A DNA stretch of 64,000 nucleotides, taken from positions 124,001 to 188,000 of the forward strand of contig JAVHKY010000068.1 of the NCBI GenBank assembly GCA_035079385.1. Reading direction: 5' to 3'. The notes below the pieces were generated by a model. The model did not search any database. It had not been told where the DNA came from and was given only the letters and a program-made list of their open reading frames with translations. The stretch is from Aspidiotus rigidus. Lineage: Eukaryota > Arthropoda > Insecta > Hemiptera > Diaspididae. This document shows, piece by piece, positions 11,160 through 22,219 of the stretch. The stretch's first letter is position 1. The number at the start of each line of letters is the position of its first letter. The position numbers and the translations under genes are program-made.

Positions 11160-14100
11160 ATAGCTCGAGAGTTGAAATTTTTCTAAGTCTCCCTCCTATC
11201 ATAATTATTATAGCTCCAGAGTCGAAATTTTTCCAACTCCCCCTGCTATCATATATGGCTCGAGAGTCGAAATTTTTCCAAGTCCCCCTCCTCTCATATA
11301 TAGCGCGATACTCGAAATTTTTTTAAGTCCCCCTCCTATCATGTATGGCTCGAGAGTCGAAATTTTTCCAAGTCCCCCTTCTATCATATATAGCTCGAGA
11401 GTCGAAATTTTTTCAAGTGACCCTCCTATCATATATGGCTCGAGAGTCGAAATTTTTCCGAGTCCCCCTCCTCTCATATATAGCGCGATGGTCGAAATTT
11501 TTCCAAGTCCCCCTTCTATCATATATAGCTCGAGAGTCGAAATTTTTCCGAGTCCCCCTCCTCTCATATATAGCGCGATGGTCGAAATTTTTCCAAGTCC
11601 CCCTTCTATCATATATAGCTCGAGAGTCGAAATTTTTTCAAGTGACCCTCCTATCATATATGGCTCGAGAGTCGAAATTTTTCCGAGTGCCCCTCCTCTC
11701 ATATATAGCGCGATACTCGAAATTTTTCCAAGTCCCCCTCCTCTCATATATAGCGCGATACTGGAAATTTTTTCAAGTCCCCCTCCTATCATATATGGCT
11801 CGAGAGTCGAAATTTTTCCAAGTCCCCCTCCTATCATATATAGCTCGAGAGTCGAAATTTTTTCAAGTCCCCCTTCTATCATATATAGCTCAAGAGTCGA
11901 AATTTTTCCAAGTCCCCCTCCTATCATATATGGCTCGAGAGTCGAAATTTTTCCAAGTCCCCCTCCTCTCATATATAGCGCGATACTCGAAATTTTTCCA
12001 AGTCCCCCTCCTATCATATATATAGCTCGAGGGTCGAAATTTTTTCAAGTCCCCCTCCTATCATGTATGGCTCGAGAGTCGAAATTTTTCCGAGTCCCCC
12101 TCATCTCATATATAGCGCGATACTCGAAATTTTTCCAAGTCCCCCTCCTCTCATATATAGCGCGATACTGGAAATTTTTTCAAGTCCCCCTCCTATCATA
12201 TATGGCTCGAGAGTCGAAATTTTTCCAAGTCCCCCTCCTATCATATATAGCTCGAGAGTCGAAATTTTTCCAACTCCCCCTCCTATCATATATGGCTCGA
12301 GGATCGAAATTTTTCCAAGTCCCCCTCCTCTCATATATAGCGCGATACTCGAAATTTTTCCAAGTCCCCCTCCTATCATATATATAGCTCGAGGGTCGAA
12401 ATTTTTTCAAGTGACCCTCTCATCATATATGGCTCGAGAGTCGAAATTTTTCCGAGTCCCCCTCCTCTCATATATAGCGCGATATTCGAAATTTCTCCAA
12501 GTCCCCCTCCTCTCATATATAGCGCGATACTCGAAATTTTTTAAAGTTTCCCTCCTATCATATATGGCTCGAGAGTCGAAATTTTTCCGAGTCCCCCTCC
12601 TCTCATATATAGCGCGATACTCGAAATTTTTCCAAGTCCCCCTCCTCTCATATATAGCGCGATACTGGAAATTTTTTCAAGTCCCCCTCCTATCATATAT
12701 ATAGCTCGAGGGTCGAAATTTTTTCAAGTCCCCCTCCTATCATATATGGCTCGAGAGTCGAAATTTTTCCGAGTCCCCCTCATCTCATAAATAGCGCGAT
12801 ACTCGATATTTTTCCAAGTCCCCCTCCTCTCATATATAGCGCGATACTGGAAATTTTTTCAAGTCCCCCTCCTATCATATATGGCTCGAGAGTCGAAATT
12901 TTTCCAAGTCCCCCTCCTATCATATATAGCTCGAGAGTCGAAATTTTTCCAACTCCCCCTCCTATCATATATGGCTCGAGGATCGAAATTTTTCCAAGTC
13001 CCCCTCCTCTCATATATAGCGCGATACTCGAAATTTTTCCAAGTCCCCCTTCTATCATATATAGCTCGAGAGTCGAAATTTTTTCAAGTGACCCTCCTAT
13101 CATATATGGCTCGAGAGTCGAAATTTTTCCGAGTCCCCCTCCTCTCATATATAGCGCGATGGTCGAAATTTTTCCAAGTCCCCCTTCTATCATATATAGC
13201 TCGAGAGTCGAAATTTTTCCGAGTCCCCCTCCTCTCATATATAGCGCGATGGTCGAAATTTTTCCAAGTCCCCCTTCTATCATATATAGCTCGAGAGTCG
13301 AAATTTTTTCAAGTGACCCTCCTATCATATATGGCTCGAGAGTCGAAATTTTTCCGAGTGCCCCTCCTCTCATATATAGCGCGATACTCGAAATTTTTCC
13401 AAGTCCCCCTCCTCTCATATATAGCGCGATACTGGAAATTTTTTCAAGTCCCCCTCCTATCATATATGGCTCGAGAGTCGAAATTTTTCCAAGTCCCCCT
13501 CCTATCATATATAGCTCGAGAGTCGAAATTTTTTCAAGTCCCCCTTCTATCATATATAGCTCAAGAGTCGAAATTTTTCCAAGTCCCCCTCCTATCATAT
13601 ATGGCTCGAGAGTCGAAATTTTTCCAAGTCCCCCTCCTCTCATATATAGCGCGATACTCGAAATTTTTCCAAGTCCCCCTCCTATCATATATATAGCTCG
13701 AGGGTCGAAATTTTTTCAAGTCCCCCTCCTATCATGTATGGCTCGAGAGTCGAAATTTTTCCGAGTCCCCCTCATCTCATATATAGCGCGATACTCGAAA
13801 TTTTTCCAAGTCCCCCTCCTCTCATATATAGCGCGATACTGGAAATTTTTTCAAGTCCCCCTCCTATCATATATGGCTCGAGAGTCGAAATTTTTCCAAG
13901 TCCCCCTCCTATCATATATAGCTCGAGAGTCGAAATTTTTCCAACTCCCCCTCCTATCATATATGGCTCGAGGATCGAAATTTTTCCAAGTCCCCCTCCT
14001 CTCATATATAGCGCGATACTCGAAATTTTTCCAAGTCCCCCTCCTATCATATATATAGCTCGAGGGTCGAAATTTTTTCAAGTGACCCTCTCATCATATA

Positions 14101-17098
14101 TGGCTCGAGAGTCGAAATTTTTCCGAGTCCCCCTCCTCTCATATATAGCGCGATATTCGAAATTTCTCCAAGTCCCCCTCCTCTCATATATAGCGCGATA
14201 CTCGAAATTTTTTAAAGTTTCCCTCCTATCATATATGGCTCGAGAGTCGAAATTTTTCCGAGTCCCCCTCCTCTCATATATAGCGCGATACTCGAAATTT
14301 TTCCAAGTCCCCCTCCTCTCATATATAGCGCGATACTGGAAATTTTTTCAAGTCCCCCTCCTATCATATATATAGCTCGAGGGTCGAAATTTTTTCAAGT
14401 CCCCCTCCTATCATATATGGCTCGAGAGTCGAAATTTTTCCGAGTCCCCCTCATCTCATAAATAGCGCGATACTCGATATTTTTCCAAGTCCCCCTCCTC
14501 TCATATATAGCGCGATACTGGAAATTTTTTCAAGTCCCCCTCCTATCATATATGGCTCGAGAGTCGAAATTTTTCCAAGTCCCCCTCCTATCATATATAG
14601 CTCGAGAGTCGAAATTTTTCCAACTCCCCCTCCTATCATATATGGCTCGAGGATCGAAATTTTTCCAAGTCCCCCTCCTCTCATATATAGCGCGATACTC
14701 GAAATTTTTCCAAGTCCCCCTCCTATCATATATATAGCTCGAGGGTCGAAATTTTTTCAAGTGACCCTCTCATCATATATGGCTCGAGAGTCGAAATTTT
14801 TCCGAGTCCCCCTCCTCTCATATATAGCGCGATATTCGAAATTTCTCCAAGTCCCCCTCCTCTCATATATAGCGCGATACTCGAAATTTTTTAAAGTTTC
14901 CCTCCTATAATATATGGCTCGAGAGTCGAAATTTTTCCGAGTCCCCCTCCTCTCATATATAGCGCGATACTCGAAATTTTTCCAAGTCCCCCTCCTCTCA
15001 TATATAGCGCGATACTGGAAATTTTTTCAAGTCCCCCTTCTATCATATATAGCTCAAGAGTCGAAATTTTTTCAAGTGACCCTCCTCTCATATATAGCGC
15101 GATAGTCGAAATTTTTTCAAGTCCCCCTTCTATCATATATAGCTCGAGAGTCGAAATTTTTTCAAGTGACCCTCCTATCATATATGGCTCGAGAGTCGAA
15201 ATTTTTCCGAGTCCCCCTCCTCTCATATATAGCGCGATGGTCGAAATTTTTCCAAGTCCCCCTTCTATCATATATAGCTCGAGAGTCGAAATTTTTTCAA
15301 GTGACCCTCCTATCATATATGGCTCGAGAGTCGAAATTTTTCCGAGTGCCCCTCCTCTCATATATAGCGCGATACTCGAAATTTTTCCAAGTCCCCCTCC
15401 TCTCATATATAGCGCGATACTGGAAATTTTTTCAAGTCCCCCTCCTATCATATATGGCTCGAGAGTCGAAATTTTTCCAAGTCCCCCTTCTATCATATAT
15501 AGCTCAAGAGTCGAAATTTTTCCAAGTCCCCCTCCTATCATATATGGCTCGAGAGTCGAAATTTTTCCAAGTCCCCCTCCTCTCATATATAGCGCGATAC
15601 TCGAAATTTTTCCAAGTCCCCCTCCTATCATATATATAGCTCGAGGGTCGAAATTTTTTCAAGTCCCCCTCCTATCATATATGGCTCGAGAGTCGAAATT
15701 TTTCCGAGTCCCCCTCATCTCATATATAGCGCGATACTCGAAATTTTTCCAAGTCCCCCTCCTCTCATATATAGCGCGATACTGGAAATTTTTTCAAGTC
15801 CCCCTCCTATCATATATGGCTCGAGAGTCGAAATTTTTCCAAGTCCCCCTCCTATCATATATAGCTCGAGAGTCGAAATTTTTCCAACTCCCCCTCCTAT
15901 CATATATGGCTCGAGGATCGAAATTTTTCCAAGTCCCCCTCCTCTCATATATAGCGCGATACTCGAAATTTTTCCAAGTCCCCCTCCTATCATATATATA
16001 GCTCGAGGGTCGAAATTTTTTCAAGTGACCCTCCTATCATATATGGCTCGAGAGTCGAAATTTTTCCGAGTCCCCCTCCTCTCATATATAGCGCGATATT
16101 CGAAATTTCTCCAAGTCCCCCTCCTCTCATATATAGCGCGATACTCGAAATTTTTTCAAGTTTCCCTCCTATCATATATAGCTCGAGAGTCGAAATTTTT
16201 CCGAGTCCCCCTCCTCTCATATATAGCGCGATACTCGAAATTTTTCCAAGTCCCCCTCCTCTCATATATAGCGCGATACTGGAAATTTTTTCAAGTCCCC
16301 CTCCTATCATATATGGCTCGAGAGTCGAAATTTTTCCAAGTCCCCCTTCTATCATATATAGCTCAAGAGTCGAAATTTTTTCAAGTGACCCTCCTCATAT
16401 ATAGCGCGATAGTCGAAATTTTTTCAAGTCCCCCTCCTATCATATATGGCTCGAGAGTCAGAAATTTTTCCAAGTCCCCCTCCTATCATATATGGCTCGA
16501 GGGTCGAAATTTTTCCAAGTCCCCCTTCTATCGTATCTAGCTCGATACTCGAAATTTTTCCGAGTCCCCCTCCTATCATATATGGCTTGAGAGTCGAAAT
16601 TTTTCCAAGTCCCCCTCCTCTCATATATAGCGCGATAGTCGAAATTTTTCCAAGTCCCCTTCTATCATATATGGCTCGAGAGTCGAAATTCTTCCAAGTC
16701 TCCCTCCTCTCATATATAGCGCGATAGTCGAAATTTTTTCAAGTCCCCCTCCTATCATATATGGCTCGAGAGTCAGACATTTTTCCAAGTCCCCCTTCTA
16801 TCGTATCTAGCTCGATACTCGAAATTTTTCCGAGTCCCCCTCCTATCATATATAGCTCGAGAGTCGAAATTTTTCCAAGTCCCCCTCCTCTCATATATAG
16901 CGCGATAGTCGAAATTTTGTCAAGTCCCCCTCCTCTCATATATAGCTCGATACTCGAAATTTTTCCAAGTCCCCGTCCTATCATATATGGCTCGAGAGTC
17001 GAAATTTTTCCAAGTCCCCCTCCTATCATATATGGCTCGAGAGTTGAAATTTTTACTCCCCCTCCTATCATATATGGCTCGAGAGTTAAAATCTTTAC
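11160..17098. repeat. 45-bp tandem satellite, about 130 units
   Basis: The consensus unit reads GCTCGAGAGTCGAAATTTTT then CCAAGTCCCCCTCCTATCAT then ATATG. Two main variants alternate: one with GGCTCGAGAGTCG (contains the CTCGAG palindrome) and one with AGCGCGATACTCG. A few units carry an extra TA (CATATATATAGC). The period of 45 is a multiple of three and several frames lack stops, so long open frames appear on both strands. They are period artefacts without known domains, start context or homology. The 5' and 3' edge units are more diverged than the core, as expected for an array homogenised by unequal exchange. Confidence 0.95.
11360..14711. repeat. higher-order tandem duplication, period 1671 bp
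   Basis: Sequence 11360-13040 recurs at 13031-14711. Distinctive variants line up: the unit with GTGACCCTCTCATCATATAT, the TTAAAGTTTCCC unit, and the CATAAATAG unit. Within each 1671-bp copy a block at 12063-12410 recurs 679 bp downstream (12742), and a further relative occurs at 15677-16024. 1671 is 37 units plus 6 nt and 679 is 15 units plus 4 nt; the extra bases come from TA insertions. The two big copies look identical over long spans. Confidence 0.85.
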
Positions 17099-17162
17099 AA
17101 GTTTTTCGCCGGACAGCGCACGGCAAATTTCTGAAAAAGCCCCTCATAGAACATGTTCCCTG

Positions 17163-17350
17163 TTTAAATTTCGACTCTCGAGCCATATAATATGATGGAA
17201 ATTTTTCCAAGTCCCCCTCCGATCATATATGGCTAGAGGGTCGAGATTTTTATAAGTCCCCCTCTTATCATACAGATCTCGGAGGTCAAAATTTTTCCAA
17301 GGCTCCCTCCTATCATATATAGCTCGGAGGCAGAAATTTTTCTAAGTCCC
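17163..17350. repeat. diverged 45-bp units beyond the right terminus
   Basis: Just after the right inverted terminus there is a half unit in opposite orientation (TTTCGACTCTCGAGCC, 17168-17183), then about four diverged forward units ending in AGCTCGGAGGCAGAAATTTT. A TGACGTCA sits at 17363. The array is therefore not strictly confined by the termini, which points to nested copies. Confidence 0.6.
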
Positions 17351-17399
17351 TCTCCCCTCTCCGTGACGTCATGAACCTCGCTCGCGCTCGGGGACGAAA

Positions 17400-18100
17400 A
17401 TTTCCTGGAAGTACCCCCAAAACTAGGGATAGCGGGTTCCCCGCTCAATAGTATAAATTATGGAAAATAGAAATGTTCTGGATTAGAAAAGTATTTCATA
17501 ATGTAGAGATCTTAATAAATGAGATTGTGAGCGATACGCCTTAGATAAGTCAAGAAATAGTCGTTTACACTGTCGACGACGTCACTTTGCCTGAGATTAC
17601 GAATAATTTTGTTAAATACAAAAGCAAAGATTGAACGAAACGCATTACTTCATATTTTATGGTGATATTATCATCATCCTCCTTCCTATATACGTGTATG
17701 TGATAAAATTACAGTAGTTAAGACACACGAGTACTCCATTCAGTAACAGGAACTTTCGATTTCTGTTATCATGTTCAATATCCTGGGTTTAGTCGAGCTT
17801 ATCGAGAGTACAATTACGAGTGACACGAAGTTCAATTTTTCTTTAATACTGTAAAATTTCGTTATTGCCCAATTTCTCAACGACTTTTTTCGCACTGACA
17901 ACTTTCGTCATTACTTATAATTTCTCAAGATGACTTTTTTCTGTCGTTCAATTTTCGGTGTTTTTTTTTTTCTGTTGGTCAATTTTCGCTCGGACAAATT
18001 TCCTGACACCCAAATTCGTGCTCTTTATTGGAAATTCTATTGCACAACCAATAAGTTTCAATGCTCAAATCTATAATATAATTGTCGAAATAGAAACCAT
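17400..18100. other. no gene seen
   Basis: Ordinary A+T-rich DNA. The GCGGGTTCCCCGC motif at about 17428-17440 resembles possible element termini found at 21490, 29890 and 33650 (GGAACCCGCAAGCTC-like). Confidence 0.35.
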
Positions 18101-18102
18101 AA

Positions 18103-18438
18103 TGAGTAAATATCGTCTCCTAGCACCTAAAACACCATCACTAGATTCGAATGGGGATTCTGTAGATTGCGAAGAATTGACTGCGAAAAAACAAAAATTT
18201 GAGAAGGAATCAGAGGATGGAAATACTTCACATAGTTCAGAGGAATAATTTCTGTCAGAAAATAATGAAATGATGTTGAAATTGGAAAAATTGAAAATTC
18301 AACACGATAAGAGTCCGTTCGGAGAAAAAACAGACAACAATGCAAAAGCGGAAGTCTTATTCGTGTTGAGAAAATTCTTCGAACATTCTACACCTTCAAC
18401 GGAAGATCACCTCTCACTAATACACTAACTTTCTCAAC
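18103..18438 (+). pseudogene. unknown ORF relic with one in-frame stop
   Basis: A Met-started frame (MSKYRLLAPKTPSLDSNGDS ...) runs 48 codons to a TAA at 18246, then continues in the same frame for another 63 codons (FLSENNEMMLKLEKLKIQHD ...) to TAA at 18436. The composition is protein-like: a Ser/Asp/Glu-rich low-complexity start, a Lys/Glu-rich stretch with heptad-like Leu spacing (MMLKLEKLKI), then KAEVLFVLRKFFEH. It directly precedes the Jockey endonuclease fragment in the same orientation, so it may be part of a decayed retroelement, but it does not match any ORF1 I know. Function unknown. Confidence 0.35.
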
Positions 18439-18439
18439 T

Positions 18440-18665
18440 ACCTGGGAAGCAAATGGATCATTGGCGGTGACTTCAACGCCAAGCATCCTTACTGGGGACC
18501 TCGGCTTACCACCACTAAAGACCGTGAGCTCTGGCGACCTATCAACACCCTCAAAACATCATACCTTTCTAATGGAAAGCCAACATACAGGCCAAAGGAC
18601 CGTAATAAATTGCTAGACTACATCGATTTCTTCATCTCACGTATACAATTTCAGTCTCTTATATG
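18440..18665 (+). pseudogene. Jockey-type non-LTR endonuclease fragment
   Basis: Translation gives NYLGSKWIIGGDFNAKHPYW, then GPRLTTTKDRELWRPI, LSNGKPTYRPKDRNKLLDYI and DFFISRI. This is the APE-type endonuclease of arthropod Jockey elements: GGDFNAKHPYWG is the catalytic Asp/Asn motif and the TYRPKDR...LLDYIDFF stretch is the following conserved block. It is a fragment of about 75 residues. Its 5' part is replaced by the unknown relic and the RT is missing. The host family nicks the target DNA to prime reverse transcription. Confidence 0.8.
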
Positions 18666-18898
18666 GATATCGATAATTTTAATCAATTTAATTTGCTAAA
18701 AAATCACGGTTGAGAAATTGACTCAAATTTCATATTAAGAGGATCAATAATGTCAATAACCTTTCAGCAGATCACTCGGCGATAGTCCTGTTCCTCGTAA
18801 AATGTCCTAGAAGATTCACTATTCATTTGTTACCTTACGAGCCATTTTTTGCGTTATACCGGATTATAGTGACAGTTTTGGTTCAATTTTTGCATTTT

Positions 18899-19195
18899 AA
18901 CAGGGAACCTGTTTTAAGGGGGGCTTTTTGAGAAATTTGCCGTGCGCCGTCCACCGTCCAGCAAAAAACTTGGAAAAATTTCGACTCTCGAGCCATATAT
19001 GATAGGAGGGGGACTTGAAAAAATTTCGATTCTCAAGCTATATGTGATGGGCGGAGGAGTTAGAAAAATTTCTACTCTTGAGCTATGTATGATAGGAGAA
19101 GGACTTAGAAAAATTTAGATTCTCGAGCTATATATGAATTCGAGCTATCATACATAGCTCGAGATTCGAGAAAAATTTAGATTCTCAAACTACCG
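18899..19195 (-). mobile_element. short copy of the 45-bp element, reverse orientation
   Basis: CAGGGAACCTGTTTTAAGG (18901) and the adjoining GAGAAATTTGCCGTGCGCCG are the reverse complement of the right end of the 11-17 kb element. About three inverted 45-bp units follow (TTTCGACTCTCGAGCCATAT and diverged neighbours). The copy stops at about 19190 in sequence matching the inner left arm (CGAGATTCGAGAAAA), so the left terminus is missing. Confidence 0.75.
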
Positions 19196-19199
19196 AGCG

Positions 19200-21300
19200 C
19201 ATTCTCGAACAATTTCAAGCCTCGGGGACATCTCCGAGGCCAACAATGATGCACACCGAACAGCCTATCCGTCGCAGGTATACGGAATGATTTTTTTCGG
19301 TCCTTTCAAAACTGACATTAAGTGATAATTTCCCTTCTACCTAGAAACGAATTGTAACATAGAAGAAACAGCATCGAGCGGTACTGGTGAAAAGAAACTG
19401 CTGAGAGGCTGAGAAAGTACTTTTACTTGGTGAACACGTTTGTATGCTATGATAACCACGAGACAGCGCAATTAATGCAACGTTGCCACTACTTCGACGC
19501 CAAGAGTGCAAGCTAATACGTAGGTGTACCTATATAAACCAAAGGAAGAGTGTATAATTTCCGTACAGTAATTTCATACACAAAATCGTAAATCCGAACG
19601 TATTTTCCCGTTTTCACTACGCACAGACCTATGTACAAACCTCAGAGAAAACCTCTTTCAGAATATGCAGTAGATATTTCTCAAGTGAAAATTACCTTTT
19701 TTTTTGCGAAAGATTATGCAGCGTATAAGATTGCAACATAGATTGAAAAAAAAAAAAACAATAATTATAAATAATAACCTTGAACGTTACTTTCAACCAT
19801 ATCCTTGACCTTAGCTCATTCTAAAATTTTTACCGTACGAACAAATTACTCGAAGCTATTTCAATTCCTGTGACATGAAGAGCGCGAAGGGTTAACGAGT
19901 GAAGTGGTCGAAATAATCACATCCATCATCAACCAACGCATATACATCTCGCCAACATATAAATAACCTCGTCTACGTCAATGAACTTCGAAATTTTTAT
20001 TATTCACCTTCAATTTTAATTTTTCGTATCCTAGCGTCCGTCACCTGGCCACGAATGAGGAGGAGGTTGAGAGATACGTTGAGATGAAAAAAATGAAAGT
20101 CTATTCCGAAGAAAACATCTCTTATTCCACGTACATGCACTCCTGTGCGCCATTTATTGCGTACTCGACGAATATAAAAACGCTACGTTACTAATACAAT
20201 CACGACAACCATAACATATATGTGGGCCAACGTACGTATGGCGCCCTAGTTAGCGGATGCAAAATGACCCAGTTGAATGACCTACGATATTAATGGCGTA
20301 AAGAAGACGCACGGAGACTCTTTCACGACGTCGACGCCTACAAACAGTTTGCTCTTTGGCTCTCCACTCTTCGTCAACGCCATTGTGTTCGTCTTACCAA
20401 ACTTTGCCCTTTTCAGAGATACGTACGACACAGCGCTCTTGTAGATAAAGACTGTCAAAAGCCATGGAAAAATGAAAAATATCTTCTTCTTTTAGAACAG
20501 AAGAAATATAATTTTCGATACGTATTCGGCGACGACCGCAAAAAGAAACCTCAAATACCAGCGACGTCGTAAACGGTTAATGGCACGATTTTGGAACACG
20601 AAAAAGTAGTAGAAAACGACGCACGTAAGTCGTATACAATCGAGACAGAACGAGTGCAGGTGTACTAACTGAAAAATTGAACATCGATGTCGAACCGTCA
20701 TTCTTATAAATACGTAATAGGTGAGCCAAAGCATGAAAAATTGCTGAAACGTATTCATTATATAGCGAATTCTAAATTCCCTTATTTTGAGCTCATTAAA
20801 GAGGAGAACGATTGCGTGAAAGCTAGGTATACGAATTTACAAATTGATCGAGCGTACACGTAATAGAGCACATCCTTGGACTCAAACAACAGTCTACATC
20901 ACGTACTACAGTAAAAAATCAGTCACCGGAGTGCTCACGTCACGATGAAAATAAGCTTTACAAATTTTAAAATTACAGAAATCAAAGAAGCAGGGCTCCT
21001 ACATAACAACCGCAACCCCTCCTCACAATTAAGGTCTTACCAGCCAAGATGCTGAGATAGTACCGTTCTTCGTTGGGACCTACAATAAATTTTAGCATTC
21101 CATCCTCGTTTCTATGCAATCGATAAATGGTAGGTAAGACCTTTTGTTTTTATCACTCATAAATCTGTATAATTAAAAGACGGCCGGGTGAATTTCTTCA
21201 GAAGTTGCAAGTTCTTTTTTCCCCAAAATATTACTCACTGTCCACACGCGAATCACTCACGTGATATCGCGTGTTTCCTCGGTCGATAGCCTGGACGCGC
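19200..21300. other. no gene seen
   Basis: 2.1 kb of A+T-rich DNA without domain-bearing frames. There is a short A-run at 19746-19759. Confidence 0.35.
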
Positions 21301-21707
21301 GCTCATATTTTACCCGTATCGCACAGCCCCAAAGAGAGCACTTCAGTCTTTTTAATATTTCGTAAAACAAAGTTCGAGTCAAGTCCTCGAAAATTCAATT
21401 GAAAAAAGAACAACTTCACAACTCCTTTCTCTACATCTTCCGCAAAACAGGCGGGGCCTGTAACGTACTCGAAAATGTACAGGCCAGGCAGCGGGAAACC
21501 CGCAAGCTCTACTGCCCCATGAAAAAGAGATGCATAATACACCACCTTTTGGCTAAAACGCCCTCTATCGGCTGAAGAAGACATTTCCTTCCACGAGCTA
21601 TAATTTTCTCTATATTTCTTTCGTTTCCTTCCTTGGAAACTACAAAAATATTCTAGGGTCTTGTTTTTTCCAAGGACAAGTGTACTTGGCTAATATTAAC
21701 AGGGATG

Positions 21708-21794
21708 AGGGGGTTTTCCGGAAAAAACGTCCGCCGTCCATCTCATCTGGCCGGCAAAGCTCGGAGCTCGAAAATTTTCCAAGTCCCCCTCCTA
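21708..21794. repeat. terminal part of a 45-bp element relative (left half)
   Basis: ACAGGGATGAGGGGG, then CGTCCGCCGTCC and GCTCGGAGCTCGAAAATTTT, then CCAAGTCCCCCTCCTAT. The terminus-like start and one 45-bp unit are recognisable. The unit is cut at CCTAT by the foldback element and resumes at about 22158 (CATATATCTCGAAGGTCG). Confidence 0.55.
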
Positions 21795-22154
21795 TACGTG
21801 CAATGTCCGAAATTTCAAAAGACCGCAGTTCCAATTTTTACAATCCTATCACCTTCAAATTTGGCACACTTTTAATATTCACCTATTTCTCCCACACACC
21901 TCAGTTTTAGCTCGGTTGATAGAGTAGAAGGTCGTAAAGAGGTTAAAAATTGTTTCGAAAACAGTTGAAAGCCTTTTTATGACCTTCTACTCCATCAACC
22001 GAGCTAAAACTGAGATATGCGGTCAAAATAGGGAACCATCAAAAGGGTGCCAAAATTGAAGGTGATGGATTTGTTAAAATTAGAATTGCGGTCTTTAAGC
22101 CTTGGAGTATTCTTTGAAATCTCAGACTTTGTAAAATTTCGGACATTGCATGTA
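21795..22154. mobile_element. foldback element, ~360 bp, inserted in a 45-bp unit
   Basis: Long inverted repeat. The left arm reads TACGTGCAATGTCCGAAATT, GACCGCAGTTCCAATTTT, CACCTTCAAATTTGGCA, CTCAGTTTTAGCTCGGTTGA and TAGAAGGTC; the right arm gives the complementary order GACCTTCTACTCCATCAACC ... TTCGGACATTGCATGTA. The arms are over 130 bp with small gaps, and the centre is short. The flanking sequence is the two halves of one 45-bp unit, so the insertion site is precise. No coding capacity. Confidence 0.75.
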
Positions 22155-22215
22155 ACACATATATCTCGAAGGTCGAAATTTTTCTAAGTCCTTTTCTTGA
22201 CATAATTATAAAGCT
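22155..22215. repeat. resumed half of the interrupted 45-bp unit
   Basis: CATATATCTCGAAGGTCGAA continues with ATTTTTCTAAGTCC, completing the unit that stops at 21794. It runs straight into the TGACGTCA-rich array. Confidence 0.6.
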
Positions 22216-22219
22216 TGAA

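Larger units (their letters stand above)
10966..17165. mobile_element. terminal-inverted-repeat element carrying an expanded 45-bp array
   Basis: Left terminus CAGGGAACCTGTTTTATGAG (11002-11021) and right terminus (17143-17162, reverse complement CAGGGAACATGTTCTATGAG) match at 18 of 20 bases. The left subterminal part (11022-11160, with AAGCCTAGACCTA and AGCTAGTATAAA) and the right part (17099-17140, with GGACAGCGCACGGCAAATTT) are both present, in the same order, in the ~400-bp copy at 56840-57256. That copy holds only a few units in its middle. The element is therefore a small non-autonomous transposon whose interior repeat has grown to about 6 kb. The homology also extends outside the left 20-mer to about 10966 (ACGACGGCT). 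No transposase is visible, so the superfamily is unknown. Confidence 0.7.

Noticed and set aside
11341..12387. Long open frames in the satellite as repeat-protein genes
   Set aside because: Frames are open on both strands and in several registers because the period is 45 bp; no domain, start context or unequal frame conservation supports coding.
11160..17098. CRISPR-like array
   Set aside because: The repeats are directly adjacent without unique spacers, and the genome context is animal.
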